A DNA stretch of 28,347 nt, taken from contig JAZSRJ010000011.1 of assembly GCA_045538425.1 (NCBI GenBank), positions 1 through 28,347 on the forward strand, read 5' to 3'. The notes under the pieces were generated by a model. The model made no database searches. It was given only the letters and a program-made list of their open reading frames with translations, and was not told where the DNA came from. Made by a program: the position numbers and the translations under genes. The DNA comes from CALVJJ01 sp045538425 (lineage in GTDB: Bacteria; Bacillota; Clostridia; Christensenellales; UBA1242). Shown in pieces: positions 21,674-28,347 of this stretch; positions within the stretch are counted from its first letter, which is position 1; each line of letters begins with the position of its first letter.

Positions 21674-22582
21674 TTATTTTAAGGTCTTCATAACACCCTT
21701 AATTGCGTCAATACTTGCTTGCAATTTTTCTTCATCACCCGGTGTCAAATCGATATCATAGACTTCTTTGACGCCATTGCGACCAACAACACTAGGATGT
21801 CCATAATAACATTTGTGTTTTGGGTCATACGTAGATACCGTAAAGATACTATTGCTATCCTCAAGTATTGCATTGGTAATAGCAACTAGACACATCCCAA
21901 TACCGTAAGAGGTATTCCCTTTACGATTGATAATTTCGTATGCAGAATTTCGTACTTCTTCTTCAATTTGGTCTCTTTCACTTTGCGAAATATGGAAGTC
22001 ATCAATTGACTTAAAGCCTACAATAACATGGTTCCATGGGATAAATTCACTATCCCCATGCTCTCCCATAACATAAGCGTGTACATTTTTAGAAGATACA
22101 CCAAGACGAGCCCCAAGCAAGCTTCTAAGTCTTGCTGTATCTAGTGTTGTACCACTACCGATGACTCGGTGTGCTGGGAATCCAGACAACTTGTAAGTAA
22201 TATGAGTCATCACATCTAGCGGATTGGTAGCAATTAGATAGATACCAGCAAAATCTGTTTGGTTGATTTCGTCAATAATATCTTTGAACACCTCATAATT
22301 CTTCTCAATAAGGTCACGTCTGGTCTCTCCTACTTCTTGGTTGCGTCCAGCACAAATAACCACGATATCTGCATCATTACATTCATCATATTCACCAGCT
22401 TTGACTTTGATATGGCTAGTGCTATATGGTAAAGCGTGGGATAAATCCATTGCTTCACCTACTGCTTTATCTTTTTTATAATCAATTAAGACCAATTGGT
22501 CTACATGGTTTGGTTGGGCAAGAAGTGCAAACGCATAACTCATCCCTACATTACCACAACCAACTAAAACTACTTTGTTCAT
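21674..22582 (-). CDS. ldh: L-lactate dehydrogenase
   Basis: A 302-residue NAD-dependent L-lactate dehydrogenase. It has the Rossmann loop GCGNVG (8-13), D34 as the NAD-specific acid in LVLIDYKKDK, the substrate loop GRNQEVGETRRDL with Q82 (Gln at this place favours pyruvate over oxaloacetate, which would need Arg), IATNPLDV (N120), the catalytic H175 in MGEHGDS, and R151 in TLDTARLR. It reduces pyruvate to lactate and regenerates NAD. It is second gene after the transglutaminase-like gene, 11 bases apart, with AAGGAG 6 bases before its ATG. The more usual 'GA-QKPGE' loop is here 'GRNQEVGE', so kinetic preference could differ. LDH assignment is very likely; malate dehydrogenase is less likely. 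Confidence 0.93.
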   Translation of the reverse strand: MNKVVLVGCGNVGMSYAFALLAQPNHVDQLVLIDYKKDKAVGEAMDLSHALPYSTSHIKVKAGEYDECNDADIVVICAGRNQEVGETRRDLIEKNYEVFKDIIDEINQTDFAGIYLIATNPLDVMTHITYKLSGFPAHRVIGSGTTLDTARLRSLLGARLGVSSKNVHAYVMGEHGDSEFIPWNHVIVGFKSIDDFHISQSERDQIEEEVRNSAYEIINRKGNTSYGIGMCLVAITNAILEDSNSIFTVSTYDPKHKCYYGHPSVVGRNGVKEVYDIDLTPGDEEKLQASIDAIKGVMKTLK

Positions 22583-22593
22583 TTTTTCTCCTT

Positions 22594-24204
22594 TTATCTA
22601 TCATCCATTCCATCCCCAATTTCACCTATTCCATCGGTTGGTTTTGGTTTCTTCTTTTTTAGTATTTCTTCTAATTCTTGTACAATATCTCTTTGTTGTT
22701 TTGGTTTGTCCACAACTGGAGTTGCACTCGTTTGTTGTTTTTGTTCTTTTTCTAGGGCTTCAAACTTTTCTTTCATCCATTCTTCTTTCACTTGAACATA
22801 GGGAGAAAAGAAAATCACGCCTTCATCATAAAATGTTTCGTTTTGGAGTTGGCAACACTCTTGCACCGTATACTCCATAACTTGATACAACTCTTTCAAA
22901 GTCGCTTGTGGAAAAACACGCTTATACATCTCAAAGATACTTTTTTCACATTTTACTTGATCAAAACCACCACGTTTTGCATTGATTACTATATCCATTG
23001 CTTCGGGCTCAATATATCCACCGACACGACTTTCATCACTTATCAACTGCTCTACCGCAATCCCTTTTCTGTCTTGTTGTGCTACACGCACAATGGTATT
23101 CCTATAGTTGACTAGCGCATCCATCGGCAACATAGAAAATGCAAACGATGGATACTCTTGCATAGAACGATTGTTGTGCGTGACATCTGCTAAAGTATTG
23201 CCATAATACTGATACTTTTCATCTTCAATCACGAATTCTACTTGTTCGTGATAGCCTTCTTTGTAAGGTATTTCAAAATCAATCTTAGTTCTGCTTGTAA
23301 TATTTCGCTCTTCCATCATCTTTTGAAGCAATTTTTTGTTTTCCGTATATCTCTTTGTAAAAATTGGGCGACAAGTAAGTCCTGGCATATTCAGTTTTTC
23401 CACAATCTGAATCACCAAATCACTAAATCCTGCACAGACAAGTTCTGGCTTTTCTGCAAATGCTCCTAGATAACTTGACTCTGTTCGGTAAGTTTTGTTT
23501 TTAGAATGTGTATACGGAACAAGTCGAGATACGTATAAATTGATATATTGCACAGCCTCGACTTGAGACAATTTTGCTTGTTTGATTTTTTCAACTACTT
23601 GATCTATCTCCACATTAGCACGTGCTAGTGTTCCAATATTCCAAGCATTGCTATTTTCCATTTCGATATTCCAAGATTGTCTACTCTCATAATCATTGCT
23701 TAGATTGGTGATATTCAATTTTGGTTGTTCCCAACCTTTTGCTTTTGCCACTTTATCCAACTCTATCAACAACTCAACACGACGAGTAGAAAATCTATCC
23801 GTCTTAGATACAACTTGAATATTCGGTTGCAAGACAGAATTTTGTTTTGCTAAAAAATCAATCATTTGTTTCAACTTTTGATCATCAATATTCTCATCTA
23901 TACGCAAATAGATATTATACCAGTATTTTTCCAACTGCATTTGTGCATATTCCGCTTGCATTCTTTGTTGTGGATTTTGATCAGGGCTGTTTTGATAAAA
24001 CTGTATTAAATCCCTTTTCCCTTCTTCCATCCATTTTAGACGATGTTCTACCAAATATGCATATCTTTGAGCAAACTTTTGCACATCCACTGTTTCATCA
24101 AAACTCAAAACAAGTTTTCCATATGGTGTTATACAAGCACCATCTTTTTTAAGATGCATGATATCTTCTTTATATTTTCCATTTTGAGCGCTAGCTACAA
24201 ACAT
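22594..24204 (-). CDS. Transglutaminase-like domain protein, 536 residues
   Basis: A 536-residue soluble-looking protein. The segment about 245-345 resembles a transglutaminase/protease-like core: PELVCAGFSDLVIQIVEKL carries the candidate nucleophile C257, followed by H319 (YHEQVEFVIEDEKYQYYG) and D340 (NTLADVTHNN), at spacings normal for the Cys-His-Asp triad. Around it are long helical regions, and the C-terminus is lysine- and glutamine-rich (KEQKQQTSATP) and low complexity. No signal peptide or membrane helix is obvious, so an intracellular role is more likely than cell-wall cross-linking. The start at 24204 has GAGGGAG within 15 bases upstream. It is the first gene of an operon with ldh. 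Confidence 0.65.
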   Translation of the reverse strand: MFVASAQNGKYKEDIMHLKKDGACITPYGKLVLSFDETVDVQKFAQRYAYLVEHRLKWMEEGKRDLIQFYQNSPDQNPQQRMQAEYAQMQLEKYWYNIYLRIDENIDDQKLKQMIDFLAKQNSVLQPNIQVVSKTDRFSTRRVELLIELDKVAKAKGWEQPKLNITNLSNDYESRQSWNIEMENSNAWNIGTLARANVEIDQVVEKIKQAKLSQVEAVQYINLYVSRLVPYTHSKNKTYRTESSYLGAFAEKPELVCAGFSDLVIQIVEKLNMPGLTCRPIFTKRYTENKKLLQKMMEERNITSRTKIDFEIPYKEGYHEQVEFVIEDEKYQYYGNTLADVTHNNRSMQEYPSFAFSMLPMDALVNYRNTIVRVAQQDRKGIAVEQLISDESRVGGYIEPEAMDIVINAKRGGFDQVKCEKSIFEMYKRVFPQATLKELYQVMEYTVQECCQLQNETFYDEGVIFFSPYVQVKEEWMKEKFEALEKEQKQQTSATPVVDKPKQQRDIVQELEEILKKKKPKPTDGIGEIGDGMDDR

Positions 24205-24238
24205 CCCTTTTTCTCCCTCAAAACCTTTTTCTTTTTTT

Positions 24239-24268
24239 AGTATAACACAAAAAGAAAGAGGAAAGCAA
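24239..24268 (-). promoter_or_regulatory. Promoter of the transglutaminase-like / ldh operon
   Basis: TTGCTT (24263-24268), an 18-base spacer and TATACT (24239-24244) with extended -10 TGT. Its -35 lies inside the terminator hairpin of the upstream gene. Confidence 0.45.
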
Positions 24269-24282
24269 TTCTTTCCCTCTTT
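24247..24282 (-). terminator. Terminator of the 24298-24723 gene
   Basis: AAAGAGGGAAAG / CTTTCCTCTTT with one bulged G, then CTTTTTG on the minus strand. Confidence 0.7.
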
Positions 24283-24297
24283 ATTATTAGCAATTCA

Positions 24298-24723
24298 CTA
24301 CACAAAATATAATTTTGGTGCAAAAAATTGACACTCTTTTGCTTTGCGAATAACCAAACGGAAAACACATTGTCTGGTATCTTTTGGTAAAGTGACTGAC
24401 CAGAATATGGGTTGTGGATATGGTTTTACAAGATGTGTACAATCATAATATAAATGTTTTACAATACCATTATCTACAAAACAATCAATCTCAAGTCTAA
24501 CACAACCAATCAGTTGTGCACTGATGGTGTACCCAAACAAAAGTTTTTGTGTCATTGCATCAAGTATGGTACTATACTGCTGTACAGCATTTTGGTGCAA
24601 TACTGTTGCTTTGTTGTAAGATTGATCTGTTTTGATCACATCCCATCCAACACCACCATATCCCAGCAGTCTTCCTTTTTTATATTTTTTCCAATGATGG
24701 TTGTCAAAAATATTGTTTTGCAT
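24298..24723 (-). CDS. Unknown protein, 141 residues
   Basis: Starts MQNNIFDNHHWKKYKKGRLL. The ATG at 24723 is chosen for AGAGG 5 bases upstream; a GTG two codons earlier overlaps it. The protein is soluble, beta-rich by eye with several cysteines (GCVRLEIDCFVDNG, HLYYDCTHLV, RQCVFRLVIRKAKECQF), and has no recognised motif. It starts 45 bases after the stop of the GlmU-like gene, same strand, so it could be cotranscribed. A small hairpin (AGACAA/TTGTCT) at the upstream stop lacks a T run and is not a clear terminator. Function unknown. Confidence 0.72.
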   Translation of the reverse strand: MQNNIFDNHHWKKYKKGRLLGYGGVGWDVIKTDQSYNKATVLHQNAVQQYSTILDAMTQKLLFGYTISAQLIGCVRLEIDCFVDNGIVKHLYYDCTHLVKPYPQPIFWSVTLPKDTRQCVFRLVIRKAKECQFFAPKLYFV

Positions 24724-24767
24724 ACACACCTCTTATAATGTATGTATGCAACCATCCCAGCATCTGG

Positions 24768-25412
24768 CTACTTAGACAACTTGTCTTTTTCTACAATTTT
24801 TAAGTTTTGCTTGCTTACAGGTTGTACTCGCCCAATCGAAAATGTTTCGGGCGCTAAGTCTTTGGTAACAATTGTCCCTGCTGCAACAAACGACTTTTCT
24901 CCAATGCTTAGTGGTGCAACCAATCCTACTTGTGATCCAATAAAACAATAATCCCCAACCGTTGTATGATATTTGTTCACACCATCATAATTGATAAACA
25001 CAACCCCACAACCTATATTGCAATATTTCCCAATTGTTGCATCTCCAATATACGCTAGGTGACTGGCTGTTGTATGTACTCCAAGTGTAGCATTCTTGGT
25101 CTCAACATATGCTCCCACTTTATTATATCCTAGTAGCGTTGTCTTTGGTCGCAAATGTGCATAAGGTCCTATTTTGCAATGTTCCCCTACTTTGCTTTCT
25201 TCTATATAACTCGACACTATGTTTGAGTTATTGTCAACAACTGTATCATAGATGACACAATTATGTTTTATTACAACATTATCTCCAATTTTGCAATTAT
25301 ATAATTTGCTATCTTCAATGGTCACATTGTTACCAATTACACAATCCTCTAGTGTGCATTGTCCCACAATATGGCAACTTTTTCCAAAAGTACAATTGAC
25401 TTGATGACTCAT
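24768..25412 (-). CDS. Stand-alone GlmU-type acetyltransferase domain (left-handed beta helix)
   Basis: A 214-residue protein built of hexapeptide repeats that match the C-terminal half of GlmU, residue by residue in the active region: IGPYAHLRPKTTL (R88), KVGAYVETKNATLG (K106), SHLAYIGDATIG (H118, equal to the catalytic His of GlmU), NIGCGVVFINYDGVNKYHT (N141, Y142), DYCFIGSQVGLVAPLSIG. GlmU makes UDP-GlcNAc; this part acetylates glucosamine-1-P. The N-terminal uridylyltransferase domain is entirely absent and the gene starts cleanly (AAAGGAG before the ATG at 25412), so it is a genuine single-domain form rather than a truncation within this window. Its substrate may be GlcN-1-P or another sugar phosphate. 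A possible promoter lies at 25429-25459. Confidence 0.88.
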   Translation of the reverse strand: MSHQVNCTFGKSCHIVGQCTLEDCVIGNNVTIEDSKLYNCKIGDNVVIKHNCVIYDTVVDNNSNIVSSYIEESKVGEHCKIGPYAHLRPKTTLLGYNKVGAYVETKNATLGVHTTASHLAYIGDATIGKYCNIGCGVVFINYDGVNKYHTTVGDYCFIGSQVGLVAPLSIGEKSFVAAGTIVTKDLAPETFSIGRVQPVSKQNLKIVEKDKLSK

Positions 25413-25428
25413 ATTCACTCCTTTTTAC

Positions 25429-25459
25429 ATTGTATGCAAGCAACTTACCAAATAGACAA
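25429..25459 (-). promoter_or_regulatory. Weak promoter candidate for the GlmU-like gene
   Basis: TTGTCT (25454-25459), a 19-base spacer and TACAAT (25429-25434). Confidence 0.35.
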
Positions 25460-25524
25460 TCCAAGTCAAAAAAGAAAAGGTATTGTCTTGTTTTGTAAAA
25501 AAGGCTAAAATTTGGAAAAAATAG

Positions 25525-25553
25525 TTGAAGTATACTCTTTATTGTGTTAAAAT
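25525..25553 (+). promoter_or_regulatory. Promoter of cls, ending at the start codon
   Basis: TTGAAG (25525-25530), a 17-base spacer and TAAAAT (25548-25553) with extended -10 TGT. The start point should fall at about 25560, on the ATG itself. Confidence 0.65.
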
Positions 25554-25559
25554 ATGTGT

Positions 25560-27089
25560 ATGAAAAAATTTATTAAAGCACTATATTCGACCAAAATGAT
25601 CTTATTCTTAACCTTTCTCATCAACGTAGCGCTCTGGGGCGTATGTACGTGGTATTTGGGAACGGCTTTTTATGTGTCTTTTACTGTTGTTGGCGGATTG
25701 GTTGCTATGATACTCATTTCGCGCAGTCAAGATGCACCTGCCTACAAAATGACATGGATCTTGATCATATGTCTTGTTCCACTATTTGGTGTTGCTCTGT
25801 ATCTTTACCTAAAGGAAAGAAGGGGCACGAAAAAACAAAGAAAACAATGGCAACTAACTACTTTTCAAAACAACTCAATCTTAGAAGAAAAACAAGAAAC
25901 CTTGGATGCTTTGAAAAAATATGATGGTCAAGCATACAACTTAAGTCGTTATTTGTTTTCTTCTACCAACATGCCTGTGTGCAATAATACACAAGTAGAA
26001 TATTTTCCAAGTGGCGAAAAATACTTTCAAAAACTCTTTGAAGAACTTCGCCGTGCAAAACATTTCATCATCATTGAAAGTTTTATTATCAAGCCTGGCG
26101 TGATTTGGAACGAATTATTCGACATCCTAAGACTAAAAGTAAGAGAAGGAGTCAAAGTCAAATTACTCTATGATGACTTTGGGTGCATTGATCGATTCGA
26201 AGATAAACGCACTTTCTTAAAACTCAACAACCATGGAATCGAATGTCGACCATTCAACAAAATAAAACCAAGTCTCAACTTATTCTTGAATTATCGTGAT
26301 CATCGCAAAATTATTGTTATTGACAACCTAGTCTCATTTACCGGTGGTATTAATATTGCAGACGAATACGCCAACATCAATCCACCATTTGGAGTATGGA
26401 AAGACAACGGCGTTATGCTAAAAGGTCCAGCTGTCTGGAACAATACCGTTATGGCTCTCAATCAATGGCAACTGGCAACTGGCCAAACCATTCAATTTGA
26501 TGAGTATCACATTACGGAAGATAAGATTGATCCAAAAAATCATAGTTTTGTCCAACCTTATGGAAGCGGACCACTCAATCCAGAACCTGCTCTACGCAAC
26601 GCATATGTCAAAATGTTGCATATGGCAAAAGAAGAAATTGTAATCACAACCCCCTACTTTATCCTAGACGAAAGCACAAAAGAAGCCATTAAACTTGTTG
26701 CAAAATCTGGTGTTAAGGTAAAACTTCTTATGCCTGGTATTCCTGATAAGCGTACCATCTTCTACCTTAGCCGTAGTTATTATTGGGAACTGATCAAATG
26801 TGGTGTAGAAGTGTACGAGTATACGCCTGGATTCATACATGAAAAAACATTACTCATTGACAACACTGCAGCCATTGTAGGTACAGTCAATTGGGATTTT
26901 AGAAGTCTATATCTACATTATGAGAATGCAGTCGCTATCCACAATAGCAAAAGCATCAATGATATTAAGACAGACTTGGATGGCATCATTGCCGAATCAA
27001 AACTCATTACTTTACGAGATATCAAATCTAGAAAATGGTATGAAAAATTGGTTGCGTTTGTCTTAAAGATCTTCGCACCAATGCTCTAA
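25560..27089 (+). CDS. cls: Cardiolipin synthase (phospholipase D family)
   Basis: A 509-residue membrane protein with two N-terminal transmembrane helices (about 12-33 and 37-54), a third hydrophobic stretch at 64-84, and two PLD domains. Each HKD motif is intact: H248-x-K250-x4-D255 in RDHRKIIVIDN and H427-x-K429-x4-D434 in IHEKTLLIDN, with the accompanying GGIN and GTVNWDFRS. It joins two phosphatidylglycerol molecules to give cardiolipin and glycerol. The start at 25560 (MKKFIKAL) is preferred over the ATG at 25554, which directly abuts the -10 box. There is no ribosome site, so the mRNA is apparently leaderless. It is monocistronic. Confidence 0.95.
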   Translation: MKKFIKALYSTKMILFLTFLINVALWGVCTWYLGTAFYVSFTVVGGLVAMILISRSQDAPAYKMTWILIICLVPLFGVALYLYLKERRGTKKQRKQWQLTTFQNNSILEEKQETLDALKKYDGQAYNLSRYLFSSTNMPVCNNTQVEYFPSGEKYFQKLFEELRRAKHFIIIESFIIKPGVIWNELFDILRLKVREGVKVKLLYDDFGCIDRFEDKRTFLKLNNHGIECRPFNKIKPSLNLFLNYRDHRKIIVIDNLVSFTGGINIADEYANINPPFGVWKDNGVMLKGPAVWNNTVMALNQWQLATGQTIQFDEYHITEDKIDPKNHSFVQPYGSGPLNPEPALRNAYVKMLHMAKEEIVITTPYFILDESTKEAIKLVAKSGVKVKLLMPGIPDKRTIFYLSRSYYWELIKCGVEVYEYTPGFIHEKTLLIDNTAAIVGTVNWDFRSLYLHYENAVAIHNSKSINDIKTDLDGIIAESKLITLRDIKSRKWYEKLVAFVLKIFAPML

Positions 27090-27098
27090 TAGACAACA

Positions 27099-27125
27099 AA
27101 AAAAGGACTCATGTCCTTTTTTCTT
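27099..27125. terminator. Bidirectional terminator
   Basis: The stem AAAAAAGGAC / GTCCTTTTTT, loop TCAT, between the convergent cls and 27126 genes. Confidence 0.9.
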
Positions 27126-28347
27126 TTACAACATATCTTTTGCAATACGTGCTACTTCTTTTACATCAGCAGTAAGAGATGCTTCCAACAATTTCTTTAC
27201 TTTTGGGTCAGTGGTATCCAAAACTTTTGGATTCAATGTTCGTAAAAACTCTCCAAACAAACTACGACTATACTTGTTGGTTGCAAGCATAAGAAGAACT
27301 TGCTCGTCATAACGCATACAAAAATCAAAATAATATTTGTACCCGCTAGCATCTACTTTACCAAACATCAATTTTACCATAGAAGATTGCATACCAATCT
27401 GCTCATCATCTCCACCAAAAGCGGCTAAGAACAAAATAGATAGGTACATACTATTGTATTTTGTTGGGATATCTAGTTTGGATAGTTCGCTAATGCAATC
27501 TAATAATAATCCATTGTTGCGGTATCCAAAATAAGCACATTTTGTTTTTTGTAACGTTGCAACAACTTTATCAATATCTTCTGATTCGCTAATATAACTG
27601 AGTTCGTCTCCTTGAGACAAAAGTTCTTTTGCAAGATTGCGCACAACTTCTGGTTTTCTTGGAGATACAACCAAATATCCTAAGAACAACTTATCTTCAT
27701 AACTCATAACTTGCCAGAAGAATCCTACCAAATAGATCAAATTGTTTTTGATCATTTCGTTGGTTGGGTCTTGCTCAAACCAATATAGGAGTGTACGGAT
27801 AGCTGTTGCATAATAGCGATATCCTTTGGTTGCCAAGCGCTTAATCAATTCTTTATTATCAGCAATTGGTTGTTCAGTAACACACGCTTTCAATTTGTAA
27901 TACTGTTCAATCATTTCTTCCTTGTCTTTGCTGAAGAATGTATCAAAGCACAATTCTAATAAGCTTTCAAATGCAGCTTGTGACATTTGGTAAAAAGGAT
28001 TTTCAAAGTTTTGACTTATTTTTAATGTCTTAATGAGTTCTAGTTTTTCCTTTTTTGTTATCACACCAAACATATATAACATTTCGAAATCATAGATAGC
28101 AAATGGACTTGGTCTGCCATCTGTATTGTGAAAAGTGAGATAATTGATCAGTTCTGGTTTTAGAGTAGAAGTAATAAACTCTTTAATTAAGAGTCGAAAC
28201 TTTCTCCATACATATTGTGCACCCAAGACATAAAATCCTGCATTATATCTTGTACGGATCTGATCTAAATCATCTAGTTCAAGCATACAATTGGTCTCAA
28301 AGAGTTGCGCTAAAAACATATCGCCACTACTTCTTAACTTCTTTGTG
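27126..28347 (-). CDS. Unknown helical protein, N-terminus outside the window
   Basis: A 397-codon reading frame from an ATG at 28319, but that ATG has no ribosome site and the same frame stays open to the window end (nine further codons, TKKLRSSGD). The gene therefore probably starts beyond the window. The product is soluble, almost all helical, with repeated helix-turn-helix units (for example around residues 180-240 and 330-397), suggestive of a helical-repeat scaffold, although no repeat family was recognised. The end, DVKEVARIAKDML, is just before a terminator shared with cls. Function unknown. Confidence 0.7.
   Translation of the reverse strand, partial: TKKLRSSGDMFLAQLFETNCMLELDDLDQIRTRYNAGFYVLGAQYVWRKFRLLIKEFITSTLKPELINYLTFHNTDGRPSPFAIYDFEMLYMFGVITKKEKLELIKTLKISQNFENPFYQMSQAAFESLLELCFDTFFSKDKEEMIEQYYKLKACVTEQPIADNKELIKRLATKGYRYYATAIRTLLYWFEQDPTNEMIKNNLIYLVGFFWQVMSYEDKLFLGYLVVSPRKPEVVRNLAKELLSQGDELSYISESEDIDKVVATLQKTKCAYFGYRNNGLLLDCISELSKLDIPTKYNSMYLSILFLAAFGGDDEQIGMQSSMVKLMFGKVDASGYKYYFDFCMRYDEQVLLMLATNKYSRSLFGEFLRTLNPKVLDTTDPKVKKLLEASLTADVKEVARIAKDML

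Noticed and set aside
25554..25559. ATG at 25554 as the cls start
   Set aside because: It directly follows the -10 box, so it would be upstream of the expected transcription start.
28317..28319. ATG at 28319 as the true start of the last gene
   Set aside because: No ribosome site lies before it, and the frame continues open to the window end, so the gene is treated as 5' partial.
1..28347. Search for tRNA, rRNA, riboswitches, CRISPR arrays, insertion sequences, attachment sites and origins
   Set aside because: No tRNA arm pattern, repeat-spacer array, transposase or integrase frame, terminal inverted repeats or DnaA-box cluster were seen by eye. Small RNAs cannot be excluded without a covariance-model search.

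Overview
The window reads as chromosome from an AT-rich low-GC Gram-positive bacterium (Bacillota), probably an uncultured gut-type lineage. Shine-Dalgarno sites are AGGAG-like, promoters are sigma-A type and often carry an extended -10 (TGG/TGT before TATAAT or TATACT), and intrinsic terminators are compact and usually shared by convergent genes. UGA is a stop codon (the ung gene ends in a TGA directly after Trp-Arg), so the mycoplasma code is not used. No rRNA, tRNA, CRISPR array, transposase, integrase or phage gene was found. The order is mosaic, with short operons on both strands. No gap between genes exceeds about 300 bases.

Region 1 (1-4900) is a cluster of small genes of unknown function: a partial membrane protein, an ankyrin-repeat protein, and a pair of near-identical 246-residue paralogues interleaved with three other orphans. 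The paralogues share promoter architecture, and one almost identical terminator stem occurs three times here. One paralogue promoter carries ten consecutive G residues between -35 and -10, which is the layout of a phase-variable promoter. This is the most accessory-looking part of the window.

Region 2 (4971-9674) is metabolic: a GIY-YIG nuclease-fold protein, an operon with a TIM-barrel sugar isomerase/epimerase, an RpiB/LacAB-type isomerase and a YcxB-like membrane protein, then a GNAT acetyltransferase followed by a small gene broken by a pentanucleotide triplication, and a FucO-type lactaldehyde reductase.

Region 3 (9836-17441) has a two-module ferritin-like diiron protein, an N-formylglutamate amidohydrolase-like protein, uracil-DNA glycosylase (apparently leaderless) followed by a PP2C-like phosphatase, and a BspA-type leucine-rich-repeat protein of 810 residues with a small helical partner. 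Two helical orphans are divergent from it.

Region 4 (17483-28347) has a TtcA-like tRNA thiolase with a membrane-anchored ComEC-like metallo-beta-lactamase protein, a lipoprotein HtrA-type protease, a YyaC/DUF1256 spore-protease-like protein, L-lactate dehydrogenase downstream of a transglutaminase-like protein, a stand-alone GlmU-type acetyltransferase domain, cardiolipin synthase (apparently leaderless), and a 397+ residue orphan that runs off the window. FucO and lactate dehydrogenase point to fermentative NADH disposal. The DUF1256 gene suggests a spore-forming ancestry.
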